DNA of 36,072 nucleotides from Cyclobacteriaceae bacterium SS2 (GTDB taxonomy: Bacteria; Bacteroidota; Bacteroidia; Cytophagales; Cyclobacteriaceae), in NCBI GenBank assembly GCA_019192515.1, contig JAHCMM010000231.1, positions 14,453 to 50,524 on the forward strand, written 5' to 3'. The translations under genes were made by a program, and so were the position numbers. Below, piece after piece: positions 24,581 through 33,192 of the stretch. Position 1 is the stretch's first letter, and every line of letters starts with the position of its first letter. The notes beneath the pieces are model-generated. The model was not told the DNA's origin and searched no databases. It saw only the letters and a list, made by a program, of their open reading frames with translations.

Positions 24581-26395
24581 ATGGATAGAAGTCAAATTAT
24601 CGGGCTAGTGCTGATGCTGGTATTTATTACCGTTTACTTTCAGTTTTTTGCACCCGAACCACCAGAAGAACAACCGACTACTCAAAACCAGGAAAATACC
24701 CAGTCCGCTGGCAGTGAATCTACTATCACTGAAAGTGCTTCAAGCCAGGTATCAACCCTGTCTGACAGTGCCAGAAATCAGCTGAATGAGATGAAATTTG
24801 GTCTCTTCTCTCCTTTTGCAGAAGGCACTGAACAGCTTACAACAATCGAAAATGAGCAGGTAAAAATATCTTTTAGCAACAAAGGGGGTTCTGTTAAGAA
24901 AGTTATACTTAAGGAATTCAAGGATTTTGAAGATCAGGAACTGGTCCTGGTAAACTCAAAGACCAACCAAAACCTTATTCTGGATCACCTTTCAAGAAAG
25001 GTAAATCTCTCTGAGATCTATTTCACATCCAGCCAAAGTAATAAGAGCGATACTACTATGATCACCTACAAAGTAGATCTTGGTGAAAACAGGTCTATCG
25101 CCTACCAATACTCAATCCCGAAGGAAGGCTATGAGATTGGCTTTAAAATACTGACCTCTGGCCTGAATGGTATCATCGGCAATGAAATTGCTTATGAGTG
25201 GAACCAGGATATGAAGAGGATGGAATTAAACCTGGAAGATGCCAGGAACAAATCCACTGTGAGATATAGATTGAACAATGGAGATGTGGACTATCTGAGC
25301 ATTTCTGTTGATGCTAATGAGCAGGAACAAATTGCTGACCCTGTTGATTGGATCTCATTCAATCAAAAGTTCTTCAGCTCTGCTATCATCTTAAAGAAAC
25401 CGGTCAACGGTACATCTTTGGCGACCATTGCTACTCCAAATGATTCGTCCCTGGTAAAGAAAGGCTCCATGAAGTTCTTTGTACCTTTCGACCAGCTGGT
25501 GAGCAATCAATTTGATGCAACCTATTATTTCGGTCCTAACAACTACAGCATCCTGAAAAAGGTAGCTCCTTCATTCGAGGAGAATGTAGAACTGGGTTGG
25601 AGTATCCTGGCCTGGATCAACAAATTCGCCATTATCCCAATCTTCCACTTCCTGGAAAATTATATCAGCAATTACGGGGTCATCATCATCATTATGGTAT
25701 TCCTGATCAGGATTGTGCTGGCACCTTTGACCTACAAGTCGCACATGGGAATGGCCAAGATGCGCGTGATGAAACCTGAGCTGGACGAGATCAAGGAAAA
25801 GCATGGTGGAGACATGCAGAAGGCACAGCAGGAGCAAATGGCTCTTTATCAGAAAGTAGGCATCAACCCACTCAGTGGTTGTATCCCGATGCTATTGCAG
25901 ATGCCAATCCTTTTTGCGATGTTCTACTTCTTTCCGAACTCCATTGAGCTGAGGCAAAAGAGTTTCTTATGGGCTCATGACCTGTCAACCTATGACAGCA
26001 TCCTGGATCTGCCATTTATGATTCCTTTCTATGGTGACCACGTAAGCTTATTCACACTACTGATGACACTTTCTACGATCCTTTACACCTGGTCAAACAG
26101 TCAGGTGACCACCATCCAGGGTCCTATGAAAACACTTCAGTATATCATGCCTGTTATGTTCCTGTTCTTCCTGAATAGCTATTCATCAGGTCTTACTTTC
26201 TACTATTTTGTTTCAAACATCGTGTCTTTCGGACAGATCGCTCTGTTCAGAAAGTTTATCGATGAAGACAAGATCAAGAAGGCCCTGGAAGAGAACAAGA
26301 AAAAGAATGTAAACAAGAAAAAGTCTAAGTTTCAGCAGAGACTGGAAGAAGCGATGAAGGCCAATGAGAATGCCAAGAAAAAATCAAAAAAATAA
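24581..26395 (+). CDS. yidC: Membrane protein insertase YidC
   Basis: 604 residues. It inserts and folds inner membrane proteins, alone or with Sec. The N-terminal anchor (MDRSQIIGLVLMLVFITVYF) is followed by a Gln/Ser/Thr-rich linker and a large periplasmic domain (about 85-335, including VKISFSNKGGSVKKVILKEF). The conserved core of five membrane segments begins with NYISNYGVIIIIMVFLIRIV and includes LAPLTYKSHMGMAKMRVMKPEL, with an Arg in the first core helix matching the family's hydrophilic groove residue. The tail is strongly basic and Lys-rich. It follows pyrG by 15 nt; the gap to parA is 158 nt. Confidence 0.97.
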   Translation: MDRSQIIGLVLMLVFITVYFQFFAPEPPEEQPTTQNQENTQSAGSESTITESASSQVSTLSDSARNQLNEMKFGLFSPFAEGTEQLTTIENEQVKISFSNKGGSVKKVILKEFKDFEDQELVLVNSKTNQNLILDHLSRKVNLSEIYFTSSQSNKSDTTMITYKVDLGENRSIAYQYSIPKEGYEIGFKILTSGLNGIIGNEIAYEWNQDMKRMELNLEDARNKSTVRYRLNNGDVDYLSISVDANEQEQIADPVDWISFNQKFFSSAIILKKPVNGTSLATIATPNDSSLVKKGSMKFFVPFDQLVSNQFDATYYFGPNNYSILKKVAPSFEENVELGWSILAWINKFAIIPIFHFLENYISNYGVIIIIMVFLIRIVLAPLTYKSHMGMAKMRVMKPELDEIKEKHGGDMQKAQQEQMALYQKVGINPLSGCIPMLLQMPILFAMFYFFPNSIELRQKSFLWAHDLSTYDSILDLPFMIPFYGDHVSLFTLLMTLSTILYTWSNSQVTTIQGPMKTLQYIMPVMFLFFLNSYSSGLTFYYFVSNIVSFGQIALFRKFIDEDKIKKALEENKKKNVNKKKSKFQQRLEEAMKANENAKKKSKK

Positions 26396-26451
26396 AATTC
26401 AATAAAGTTTTTCTTGAGCGTTGGGTCGCTAACTCTTTGATTTCTAGCTGA

Positions 26452-26485
26452 CTAAAAATTCCTGAAATAGGATAGTAATTTTTAG
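26452..26485 (+). terminator. Possible terminator hairpin between yidC and parA
   Basis: Perfect 9-bp arms CTAAAAATT (26452-26460) and AATTTTTAG (26477-26485) with a 16-nt loop, followed by a broken T-rich stretch (TCTTTTTCTTCTC). The stem is A-T rich and the loop long, so this is tentative. Confidence 0.3.
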
Positions 26486-26511
26486 GGTCTTTTTCTTCTC
26501 ATGATCTTAAA

Positions 26512-26519
26512 TATATTTG
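26512..26519 (+). promoter_or_regulatory. -7 box of the parA operon promoter
   Basis: TATATTTG fits TAnnTTTG exactly and lies 34 nt before the parA start. Only a T-run (26490-26494) is present where the -33 element is expected. Confidence 0.45.
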
Positions 26520-26553
26520 TGTCCATTTCTTCAATTTTTTTTAATCACAAACG

Positions 26554-27330
26554 ATGGGTAAAGTCATAGCGATAGCAAATCAAAAAGGCGGTGTTGGTAA
26601 AACAACGACAGCCATCAATCTGGCAGCTAGTCTGGCTGCATTGGAACTCAAAACTTTGATCGTGGATGCCGATCCACAGGCCAATGCAACATCGGGGGTG
26701 GGACAAAATCCAAAAGAGATTGAAAACAGCATCTATGAATGCATGGTAAACCAGGTAGAGGCCAAGTCTTGTATCATGAAAACTGAGATCAAGTATCTTG
26801 ACCTGCTTCCCTCCCACATCGATCTTGTTGGTGCCGAAGTTGAAATGGTAAGCATCAGCAAGAGAGAAGAGAAAATGAAAGAGGCTTTGCAGGCTGTTCG
26901 GGATGAATATGATTTCATCATCATCGACTGTTCTCCTTCTTTGGGTCTGATCACGGTGAATGCGCTGACAGCGGCTGACTCTGTGATCGTACCTGTTCAA
27001 TGCGAGTATTTCGCACTCGAAGGGCTGGGCAAACTTTTGAATACCATCAAAATCATTCAAAACAGACTGAATACCAACCTGGAAATAGAAGGCATATTGC
27101 TTACCATGTACGATACACGGTTGAACCTGAGCAACCAGGTGGTAGAAGAAGTTCAGCTTCATTTCAAAACCATGGTATTCAAAACGCTGATACCAAGAAA
27201 TATTAAACTTAGTGAATCTCCTTCCTTTGGAGTGCCGGCCATCACACATGATGCGGAAAGCAAAGGAGCGCTATCTTATCTAAATCTGGCCAAGGAGATT
27301 TTACAACGCAATGAAGTAAAAGCTGCATAA
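26554..27330 (+). CDS. parA: Chromosome partitioning ATPase ParA (Soj)
   Basis: 258-residue Walker-type ATPase that works with ParB and parS in chromosome segregation. The deviant Walker A motif is [19 protein letters not shown] (residues 10 onward), followed by [14 protein letters not shown] (Walker A') and [18 protein letters not shown] (Walker B). The later [16 protein letters not shown] and [15 protein letters not shown] are standard for chromosomal ParA. Its stop and the parB start share one base (27330). It opens a five-gene run parA-parB-DUF5683-dapB-lepB. A 705-nt open frame on the opposite strand is a shadow. Confidence 0.96.
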   Translation: MGKVIAIANQKGGVGKTTTAINLAASLAALELKTLIVDADPQANATSGVGQNPKEIENSIYECMVNQVEAKSCIMKTEIKYLDLLPSHIDLVGAEVEMVSISKREEKMKEALQAVRDEYDFIIIDCSPSLGLITVNALTAADSVIVPVQCEYFALEGLGKLLNTIKIIQNRLNTNLEIEGILLTMYDTRLNLSNQVVEEVQLHFKTMVFKTLIPRNIKLSESPSFGVPAITHDAESKGALSYLNLAKEILQRNEVKAA

Positions 27331-28229
27331 TGGCAGACAGCAAGTTGAAAAAAAGAAGCGGTTTAGGGAAAGGTCTGGGGGCTCTACTGGAGAATTCTGA
27401 TGAGAAGGAAACACTGTCAGGCTCCGGAGCAACCATCCAGGGGGCGATTGATGAGATCAACATTGATGATATTGCAGTAAACCCTTTCCAGCCAAGAACG
27501 GATTTTAATGAAGAAGCACTGAATGAGCTCGCTGAATCTATCAAGATCCAGGGTATCATTCAACCCATTACGGTAAGGGCCTTAAGCCAGAATGAATTTC
27601 AGCTCATTTCCGGTGAAAGAAGACTGCAGGCTTCTAAAAGGGCAGGTCTCAAAACCATCCCCGCTTATATCCGGGTAGCTAACGACCAGCAGATGCTGGA
27701 GATGGCACTGATTGAAAATATTCAGCGAGAAAACCTCAACGCCATTGAGGTAGCACTCTCCTACCAACGGCTTATCAGCGAATGCAACCTCAGCCAGGAA
27801 GAGCTGGCCACTAATGTTGGGAAAAACCGGACCACTGTCACCAATTATCTGAGGCTGCTCAAGCTTCCACCGGATATACAGGTGGCGCTGAGAGATGGTC
27901 TGATCTCTATGGGACATGCCAGGGCCATCATCAATATCGAAAATGTAGATCTTCAATTAGATCTCTTTAAGCGAATCATAAAGGAGCAACTTTCCGTAAG
28001 AAAGGTGGAACAACTGGTCAGGGCAGGTTTGCAAACAAGCCCTGCAAAAAATACTACTGCGAATGACAGCGACGTTTCTAATGAAATAAATAAGTTGCAA
28101 ACCAAATTGGTCTCTCACTTTGGAACAAAAGTCAGCGTCAGGGCCAATAAAGAAAACAAAGGTGAAATTAAGATCCCGTTTACATCTGCTGATGACCTCA
28201 ACCGAATCCTTGAGATACTCGATATTTAA
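27330..28229 (+). CDS. parB: Chromosome partitioning protein ParB (Spo0J)
   Basis: 299 residues. It binds parS and spreads along DNA as a CTP-dependent clamp. The N-terminus KKRSGLGKGLGALL is the ParA-stimulating peptide. The CTP-binding part has NPFQPRTDF, SIKIQGIIQPITVR, ISGERRLQASKRAGL and ALIENIQRENLNAIEVA. The helix-turn-helix is LSQEELATNVGKNRTTVTNYLRLLKLP, with ISMGHARAII after it. The C-terminal dimer segment ends NRILEILDI. No parS-like 16-mer was seen in the window. The next gene starts within the last 38 nt of parB in another frame. Confidence 0.96.
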   Translation: MADSKLKKRSGLGKGLGALLENSDEKETLSGSGATIQGAIDEINIDDIAVNPFQPRTDFNEEALNELAESIKIQGIIQPITVRALSQNEFQLISGERRLQASKRAGLKTIPAYIRVANDQQMLEMALIENIQRENLNAIEVALSYQRLISECNLSQEELATNVGKNRTTVTNYLRLLKLPPDIQVALRDGLISMGHARAIINIENVDLQLDLFKRIIKEQLSVRKVEQLVRAGLQTSPAKNTTANDSDVSNEINKLQTKLVSHFGTKVSVRANKENKGEIKIPFTSADDLNRILEILDI

Positions 28230-28809
28230 GGTCAGCGCATCCTTTTTCCTTTTTTTCTCATTCGTTTTCTCGGTTCAGGCACAATCCCCTACCATCATTG
28301 ATTCGGATTCATTATTTCTTTCAGCAAACAAAGAAGGTGCATCCTTTCAATCTGTATCTACACTAGACCCTAACCGGGCAGCGTTATTCTCAGCCATACT
28401 TCCTGGTCTTGGTCAGGCTTACAATGGCCAATACTGGAAGATCCCCCTGATCTATGCAGGAGGAATTATCATAGGTCATTATATCGACTATAATCACCGG
28501 ATCTACAGTGAGTTCCAGAATGCACTCCTGGCCGGAGCTGATGACGATCCCTTTACAGAAAATCCTTATGCTGAATTCGGGCAGACAGCACTTATCAGAA
28601 ACCGGGATGCATTCCGCAGAAACAGAGACTACCTGATGATCATAGGAGTAGGTTATTACCTGATCAACATTGTGGAAGCACACGTATCGGCACACCTTCA
28701 TGAATTTGATGTCAACGACAATCTTTCTATGAATATATCACCGGCTATTCAGCCAACTGCCTTATTTTCGCAAGCAATTGGAATAAAAATATCCCTAAAT
28801 CTGAAGTAA
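28192..28809 (+). CDS. DUF5683 membrane-associated protein
   Basis: About 205 residues from the ATG at 28192; a TTG at 28210 is an alternative that would start right at the signal peptide. Both lie inside the end of parB, so overlap is unavoidable. A signal/anchor (YSIFKVSASFFLFFSFVFSVQAQ) is followed by LDPNRAALFSAILPGLGQAYNGQYWKIPLIYAGG, the hallmark of DUF5683. There are hydrophobic stretches around IYAGGIIIGHYI and YLMIIGVGYYLINIVEAHVSAHL. The function is unknown. It links parB to dapB (which starts directly after its stop); as I recall, this gene order is common in the phylum. Confidence 0.85.
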   Translation: MTSTESLRYSIFKVSASFFLFFSFVFSVQAQSPTIIDSDSLFLSANKEGASFQSVSTLDPNRAALFSAILPGLGQAYNGQYWKIPLIYAGGIIIGHYIDYNHRIYSEFQNALLAGADDDPFTENPYAEFGQTALIRNRDAFRRNRDYLMIIGVGYYLINIVEAHVSAHLHEFDVNDNLSMNISPAIQPTALFSQAIGIKISLNLK

Positions 28810-29529
28810 ATGAAGATTGCTATTGTAGGTTATGGTAAGATGGGAAAAGCCATTGAACAACTGGCTTTAGAAGCCGGGCATGAGGTTTCCATGATCATCG
28901 ATGCGGATAATACCTCTGACCTGGAAAAAATAACACCAGAGAATACAGATGTTGCGATTGAGTTTTCGCAGCCTGAAACAGCCTATAGCAATATCACCAC
29001 CTTACTGAACAAAGGGGTAAAAGTAGTAGCGGGAACTACCGGATGGCTCGACAAGTACGATCAGGTTGTGGAGCTTTGCAACAAGAAGGGTGGCACCTTT
29101 CTCTATGCGTCCAATTTTAGCCTTGGTGTGAACCTGTTTTTTAAGCTCAATGAATGGCTGGCCAACGAAATGAATAATTTACCAGGCTTTAAGGCATCTA
29201 TGGAAGAGATCCACCACCTGCAAAAGAAAGATGCTCCAAGCGGTACCGCCATTACTACGGCAGAAAGGATCATCAGCAAGAATAAGCATTATAGCTCCTG
29301 GGTCAACGAGCCCTCTGATGCTAAAGGTGTACTTTCCATCATTTCACTCAGGGAAGAAAATGTACCCGGAACACATACCGTCACTTACGGTTCTCCGTTA
29401 GAGACCATTGAAATAAAACATACAGCTCACGACCGAAAGGTGTTTGCACAAGGTGTGGTGAGCGTAGCTGCCTGGGTAGCAGGACGACAAGGTGTATTAA
29501 CGATATCAGACTTTTTAAATAGCAAATAA
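28810..29529 (+). CDS. dapB: 4-hydroxy-tetrahydrodipicolinate reductase
   Basis: 239 residues, shorter than the E. coli enzyme (about 273) but in line with Bacteroidota forms. It performs the NAD(P)H reduction in the lysine/diaminopimelate pathway, feeding peptidoglycan synthesis. The nucleotide loop is IVGYGKMGKAIEQLA; VAIEFSQPET and VVAGTTGWLDKY follow; ASNFSLGVNLFFKL and the catalytic block KKDAPSGTAITTAERI are clear. The C-terminal IEIKHTAHDRKVFAQGVVSVAAWV is typical. It begins immediately after the DUF5683 stop, and lepB begins immediately after its own stop. Confidence 0.96.
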   Translation: MKIAIVGYGKMGKAIEQLALEAGHEVSMIIDADNTSDLEKITPENTDVAIEFSQPETAYSNITTLLNKGVKVVAGTTGWLDKYDQVVELCNKKGGTFLYASNFSLGVNLFFKLNEWLANEMNNLPGFKASMEEIHHLQKKDAPSGTAITTAERIISKNKHYSSWVNEPSDAKGVLSIISLREENVPGTHTVTYGSPLETIEIKHTAHDRKVFAQGVVSVAAWVAGRQGVLTISDFLNSK

Positions 29530-30963
29530 ATGTATTTTAACGACTTTAGTTTAGCTTCATTTCTAATCATTGTCCTTGGTTGGTACATCTTACAAGCCAT
29601 TGCTTATTACAAGTTTTTTGAAAAAGCTGATAAACCGGGCTGGATCGGATTTGTCCCGTTCTACAATTACATTGTGCACCTCGACATCGTTGGAAGACCA
29701 AGATGGTGGTTGGCTTTGTTGTTCGTCCCCGTGGTAAACTTCTTCATTGCACTCACCATTCATCTGGACCTACTCAAGTCTTTTGGACGATACTCCTATT
29801 TTGACCAGGCTGTTGGAGTGGCATTTGCGCCGTTCTACATGCTTTATATAGCATTTGCGAATACAAGATATTTGGGTAAGGCAACCGAAATGCCTAAAAA
29901 AGTACGCACAATAGGTCAGGAATGGTTTGAGGCTATTGTATTTGCCGTATTTGCTGCCACGTTTATTCGGTGGGTGTTTATGGAAGCATATGTCATCCCT
30001 ACTCCATCCATGGAGCGATCCCTGCTTGTAGGGGATTTCCTATTCGTGAGCAAAATCAACTACGGTCCACGGACACCTAAGACACCTCTACAAATCCCAT
30101 TGACTCATGCCAAGATCTGGGGAACAGAAGCCCAGTCATATGTAAGCTGGCTGGAGCTACCTCAGCTGAGACTCCCCTCTTTGGATAAAGTGAGAAGAAA
30201 TGATGTGGTGGTATTCAATTACCCTCCGGAGTTTGAACATCCAAAAGACCTCAGAACGCATTACATCAAGCGATGTGTGGCTATCCCCGGTGATGTACTG
30301 GAGATTAAAAAGGGTCAGGTATACATCGATGGAGTCGTTCAGGAAAACCCTGAACTGATGCAGTTTAAATATTTTGTAGAAACTGACCAGGTAATCCGGG
30401 ACAGAATATTCAGAGACTACAACATCTGGGAGTTTCGACCATACGCGACATCAGCAGATTCAAGAGGTTATGTAGTGATGACTACCGGCGAAGTAGCTAA
30501 AGAGCTTGAAAAGCTGGAATTCATCAAAAGTGTGAAGCCAATTTTTGCCGAACCGGATTTTGTTGAGTCCAGGATATTCCCTGATGCCCGATATTTCCCC
30601 TGGAATGCAGACTACTATGGACCATTGGAAATCCCTGGTGTGGGCATGACCATCGACATTACTGAAGAATCCCTGGCTAAGTATGGATCTACAATCGAAG
30701 ACTACGAAGAACTGGATGATATTGAAGTCAAAGACAATCAGCTTATCATTGATGGAAAGCCAGTTAGCCAGTACACTTTCAGAAAAGACTACTACTTTAT
30801 GATGGGAGACAACAGACACAACTCTGAAGACTCTCGCTACTGGGGATTTGTACCAGCTGACTTTGTAGTGGGAGAAGCTTCCTTTATCTGGATGTCATTC
30901 GATGATAGTGGCTCCTTCTTCAGTAAAATCCGCTGGAACAGACTTTTCAACGGGATTAACTAG
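29530..30963 (+). CDS. lepB: Signal peptidase I with extended N-terminus (DUF5684-like) and insertion
   Basis: 477 residues, much longer than the E. coli enzyme (324). It cleaves signal peptides of exported proteins at the outer face of the inner membrane. Residues 1-115 form a multi-pass module (GWYILQAIAYYKFFEKADKP, FVPFYNYIVHLDIVGRPRWW) resembling DUF5684. The peptidase begins near residue 128 with a membrane segment; nucleophile Ser160 lies in PTPSMERSLLVGDFLFVSK, the general base Lys247 in HYIKRCVAIPGD, and GDNRHNSEDSRYWGFVP begins at about residue 426. About 175 residues separate the Lys box from the GDN box, a large insertion. It is the last gene of the parA run. Confidence 0.95.
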   Translation: MYFNDFSLASFLIIVLGWYILQAIAYYKFFEKADKPGWIGFVPFYNYIVHLDIVGRPRWWLALLFVPVVNFFIALTIHLDLLKSFGRYSYFDQAVGVAFAPFYMLYIAFANTRYLGKATEMPKKVRTIGQEWFEAIVFAVFAATFIRWVFMEAYVIPTPSMERSLLVGDFLFVSKINYGPRTPKTPLQIPLTHAKIWGTEAQSYVSWLELPQLRLPSLDKVRRNDVVVFNYPPEFEHPKDLRTHYIKRCVAIPGDVLEIKKGQVYIDGVVQENPELMQFKYFVETDQVIRDRIFRDYNIWEFRPYATSADSRGYVVMTTGEVAKELEKLEFIKSVKPIFAEPDFVESRIFPDARYFPWNADYYGPLEIPGVGMTIDITEESLAKYGSTIEDYEELDDIEVKDNQLIIDGKPVSQYTFRKDYYFMMGDNRHNSEDSRYWGFVPADFVVGEASFIWMSFDDSGSFFSKIRWNRLFNGIN

Positions 30964-31234
30964 GGCCTGCTGAAAAAGTTTCAGTTATATTAGATACGAC
31001 TGGCTGAAGAGAAGATGTATATGTATACTTCTATCTGAAGCCAGGAAGTAGATGATGTGACTGAGACTAGCCTGGAAAATATCGTGAACGATATTTTCCA
31101 GATGTATGAAATAATGTTACCCTGATCTAAAACCTTGTACCTGCTTAAAAACAAATCGATACAATATCGTGCTTAATAAGCTTAGATATAGACTTAATAT
31201 GTTATTTGGCGATTTTCTGCAGGTCCTAAATAAC
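30964..31234. other. Structured convergent intergenic region without a gene
   Basis: 271 nt between the stops of lepB and ung with no credible open frame. It holds several inverted repeats: CTGAAA-AAG-TTTCAG (30970-30984), an imperfect 45-nt hairpin with CTGGCT/AGCCAG arms (31000-31044), the strong hairpin at 31072-31101, CGATA-CAA-TATCG (31157-31169), GCTTA-A-TAAGC (31171-31181), and GTTATTT/AAATAAC (31201-31234). It probably separates the two converging transcripts; a small RNA is possible. Confidence 0.5.
31072..31101. terminator. Perfect 13-bp hairpin between lepB and ung
   Basis: CTGGAAAATATCG and CGATATTTTCCAG pair perfectly around a TGAA loop. There is no T-run after it on either strand, so if it terminates transcription it does so without the classic tail; a processing or RNA-stability element is the alternative. 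Confidence 0.45.
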
Positions 31235-31897
31235 CTACCAGTTGATCGGTTCCTTGCCGATCCTGCTTAGATAGTCATTGGTTTTGGAAAACGGCTTACT
31301 TCCAAAAAAGCCCCGATCGGCTGAGAAAGGTGAAGGGTGCGGTGACTTAATTACAAGGTTTTTATCTGTCGGGATCACTTCCCCTTTTCTTTGGGCATAG
31401 GCACCCCAAAGGATATATACAATCTCGCTTTTCAATGTTGTGAGCTTCCTGATTACCGAGTCAGTAAAGTCCTCCCATCCTTTATTTTGATGAGAACCAG
31501 CTTCCCTGGCCCGTACTGTTAAAGTGGCATTGAGAAGCAACACCCCCTGACTGGCCCATCGTTCCAAATTGCCATGCGGAGGAAAATCCTTTCCCAGGTC
31601 AGATCGCAATTCTTTGAAAATATTCACCAAAGAAGGTGGCATTTTGATTTGTTCACTCACCGAAAAGCATAAGCCATTTGCCTGACCCGGACCATGGTAT
31701 GGGTCCTGACCAATGATCACCACTTTGACCTGATCAATCGGGCATAGATCAAAAGCTCTAAATATCTGATTACCGGGAGGATAGACAATTTTTTCCTGGT
31801 ATTCTTTCTTTACAAAGCTGACAAGATCCGCAAAGTACGGTTGATCAAATTCATTTTGCAGCTCTTTGTGCCAGCCAGGTTCTATTTTTACATTCAT
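31235..31897 (-). CDS. ung: Uracil-DNA glycosylase, family 1
   Basis: 220 residues from the ATG at 31897; a TTG 11 codons upstream (31930) is unlikely. It removes uracil from DNA as the first step of base excision repair. The catalytic water-activating motif GQDPYHGPGQANGLCFSV is complete, and the DNA-intercalating loop is HPSPFSADRGFFG, both as in UDG family 1. LLNATLTVRAREAGSHQNKGWEDFTD and IVYILWGAYAQRKG are also standard. Length is normal. It converges on lepB and diverges from apaG across 72 nt. Confidence 0.97.
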   Translation of the reverse strand: MNVKIEPGWHKELQNEFDQPYFADLVSFVKKEYQEKIVYPPGNQIFRAFDLCPIDQVKVVIIGQDPYHGPGQANGLCFSVSEQIKMPPSLVNIFKELRSDLGKDFPPHGNLERWASQGVLLLNATLTVRAREAGSHQNKGWEDFTDSVIRKLTTLKSEIVYILWGAYAQRKGEVIPTDKNLVIKSPHPSPFSADRGFFGSKPFSKTNDYLSRIGKEPINW

Positions 31898-31969
31898 CCT
31901 ATTCGTCGAATTTTTTTTCGATCGTGGCAAATTAAAAAAATAATTGACTTAATTTTCTGGCTTTAGAAA

Positions 31970-32359
31970 ATGATGATAACCGAGATCACAAAAGGCATAC
32001 AGGTAACTGTACAGGTGGAATTCCAGCCGGAATATTCTAACCCTGTCCAGAACCACTTTGTATTTACCTATCAAATCACCATTGAAAACAAAAGCGATAA
32101 AACCATCCAATTGATCTCGCGGCATTGGGAGATCGATGACATTACTTTTCCCAAAAGAGAAGTAGAAGGTGAAGGTGTTGTGGGAAAACAACCCATCCTG
32201 GAACCAGGACAGGCACATCAATATGTGTCCGGATGCAACCTGAAATCAGGGATTGGTAAAATGCAGGGATATTACATCATGGAGCACCTTGTAAGCGGTA
32301 GACAATTTCCGGTAAATATTCCTGCCTTCGAAATGGTGGTACCATTCAAGCTTAATTAA
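31970..32359 (+). CDS. apaG: ApaG domain protein
   Basis: 129 residues, the normal length. A small immunoglobulin-like beta sandwich; ApaG has been linked to cobalt/magnesium tolerance, but its biochemistry is not settled. Typical features are VQVEFQPEYSNPVQNHFVFTYQITIENKS, IQLISRHWEIDD, GEGVVGKQPILEPGQAHQYVSGC and MQGYYIMEH. Two ATG codons in a row mark the start. The methyltransferase gene follows after 4 nt. Confidence 0.94.
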   Translation: MMITEITKGIQVTVQVEFQPEYSNPVQNHFVFTYQITIENKSDKTIQLISRHWEIDDITFPKREVEGEGVVGKQPILEPGQAHQYVSGCNLKSGIGKMQGYYIMEHLVSGRQFPVNIPAFEMVVPFKLN

Positions 32360-32363
32360 TTCC

Positions 32364-33125
32364 TTGATTTTTTTCAGACTGCTGGAGTATCTGCGCTATA
32401 GGTGGCAGGCCAAAAATGCACATGGTCTCCACTCCCCTTTCGTTTTTACCTTTTACAATAAGGTTTTACGTGGATCCAAACGACTACCTGAAGTAGAGAC
32501 AGAAATCAATAGGAGATATCTACAAAACAAAAGTGAGCTATCCTTTCAGGATCCCAAGACAGGAGATCATATCAAGACTACTGTGAGTGCACTGGCAAAG
32601 CGAACCTGGAGCGGGCGATCCTTTTCCTACTTTTTAATTAAGCTGTGTGAATGGATGGAAGCTAAATGCTTTCTAGAGACGGGTACTGCATTGGGAATAG
32701 CATACTCGATGGTCTCCCATAGCTCAGGCCTGAGGAAAATACATTCTATTGAAGGATCCTCACAGCTTGCAGAAAAAGCCCGAGAACTCAGCTTTGTGCC
32801 TGAGGAGGTAGAATCATCTATTATCCAGGGTGAAGTAAAATCAATATTTAGCCAGGTCCTGATGGACGTAAATCCGGATATCGTTTTCCTGGATGCGGAC
32901 CATCGCTCCGAAACCATCCGATTCTACCTGAGTGAACTGAAGAAATCTCAAGGTAACATCAGGGCCATTATCATCCATGACATTTACTGGTCTCCGGACA
33001 TGAAATCAGCCTGGCAGGAAGTGGTGAATGACCAGGACTTTCCCTTAACGATTGATTGTTTTCATGCGGGGATTGTATTCCCAAATCGGGAGATGGAAAA
33101 ACAACATTTTGTGGTAAAGTATTGA
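32364..33125 (+). CDS. Class I SAM-dependent methyltransferase
   Basis: 253 residues, beginning with TTG at 32364 because no ATG occurs until far inside the fold (about residue 97). The N-terminal segment IFFRLLEYLRYRWQAKNAHGLHSPFVFTFYNKVL is typical of a Bacteroidota group of putative methyltransferases. The SAM site is CFLETGTALGIAYSMVSHSS (motif I), IHSIEGSSQLAEKARE carries the acidic residue of motif II, and PDIVFLDADHRSETIRFYLSEL with AIIIHDIYW resembles catechol O-methyltransferase-like enzymes. The acceptor is unknown. It lies 4 nt after apaG and is probably co-transcribed with it. Confidence 0.85.
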   Translation: MIFFRLLEYLRYRWQAKNAHGLHSPFVFTFYNKVLRGSKRLPEVETEINRRYLQNKSELSFQDPKTGDHIKTTVSALAKRTWSGRSFSYFLIKLCEWMEAKCFLETGTALGIAYSMVSHSSGLRKIHSIEGSSQLAEKARELSFVPEEVESSIIQGEVKSIFSQVLMDVNPDIVFLDADHRSETIRFYLSELKKSQGNIRAIIIHDIYWSPDMKSAWQEVVNDQDFPLTIDCFHAGIVFPNREMEKQHFVVKY

Positions 33126-33163
33126 TCTGAAAGCATCTATTATCATATTCTCACTCAAAAGGT

Positions 33164-33171
33164 TATTTTTG
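33164..33171 (+). promoter_or_regulatory. -7 box upstream of the coiled-coil protein gene
   Basis: TATTTTTG matches TAnnTTTG and lies 21 nt before the start codon; no convincing -33 element is seen. AAGGAGA directly before the ATG is an unusually good Shine-Dalgarno-like stretch for this genome, although placed very close to the start. Confidence 0.4.
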
Positions 33172-33192
33172 CCCGCAGAATAATCAAGGAGA

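Noticed and set aside
26545-27249. A 234-codon open frame on the minus strand opposite parA
   Set aside because: It lies entirely over a highly conserved parA reading frame, its product has no recognisable motif, and it is rich in His and Phe as expected for an antisense shadow.
26396-28229. parS site near parAB
   Set aside because: I looked for the TGTTTCACGTGAAACA-type palindrome and for CACGTG cores and found none near these genes.
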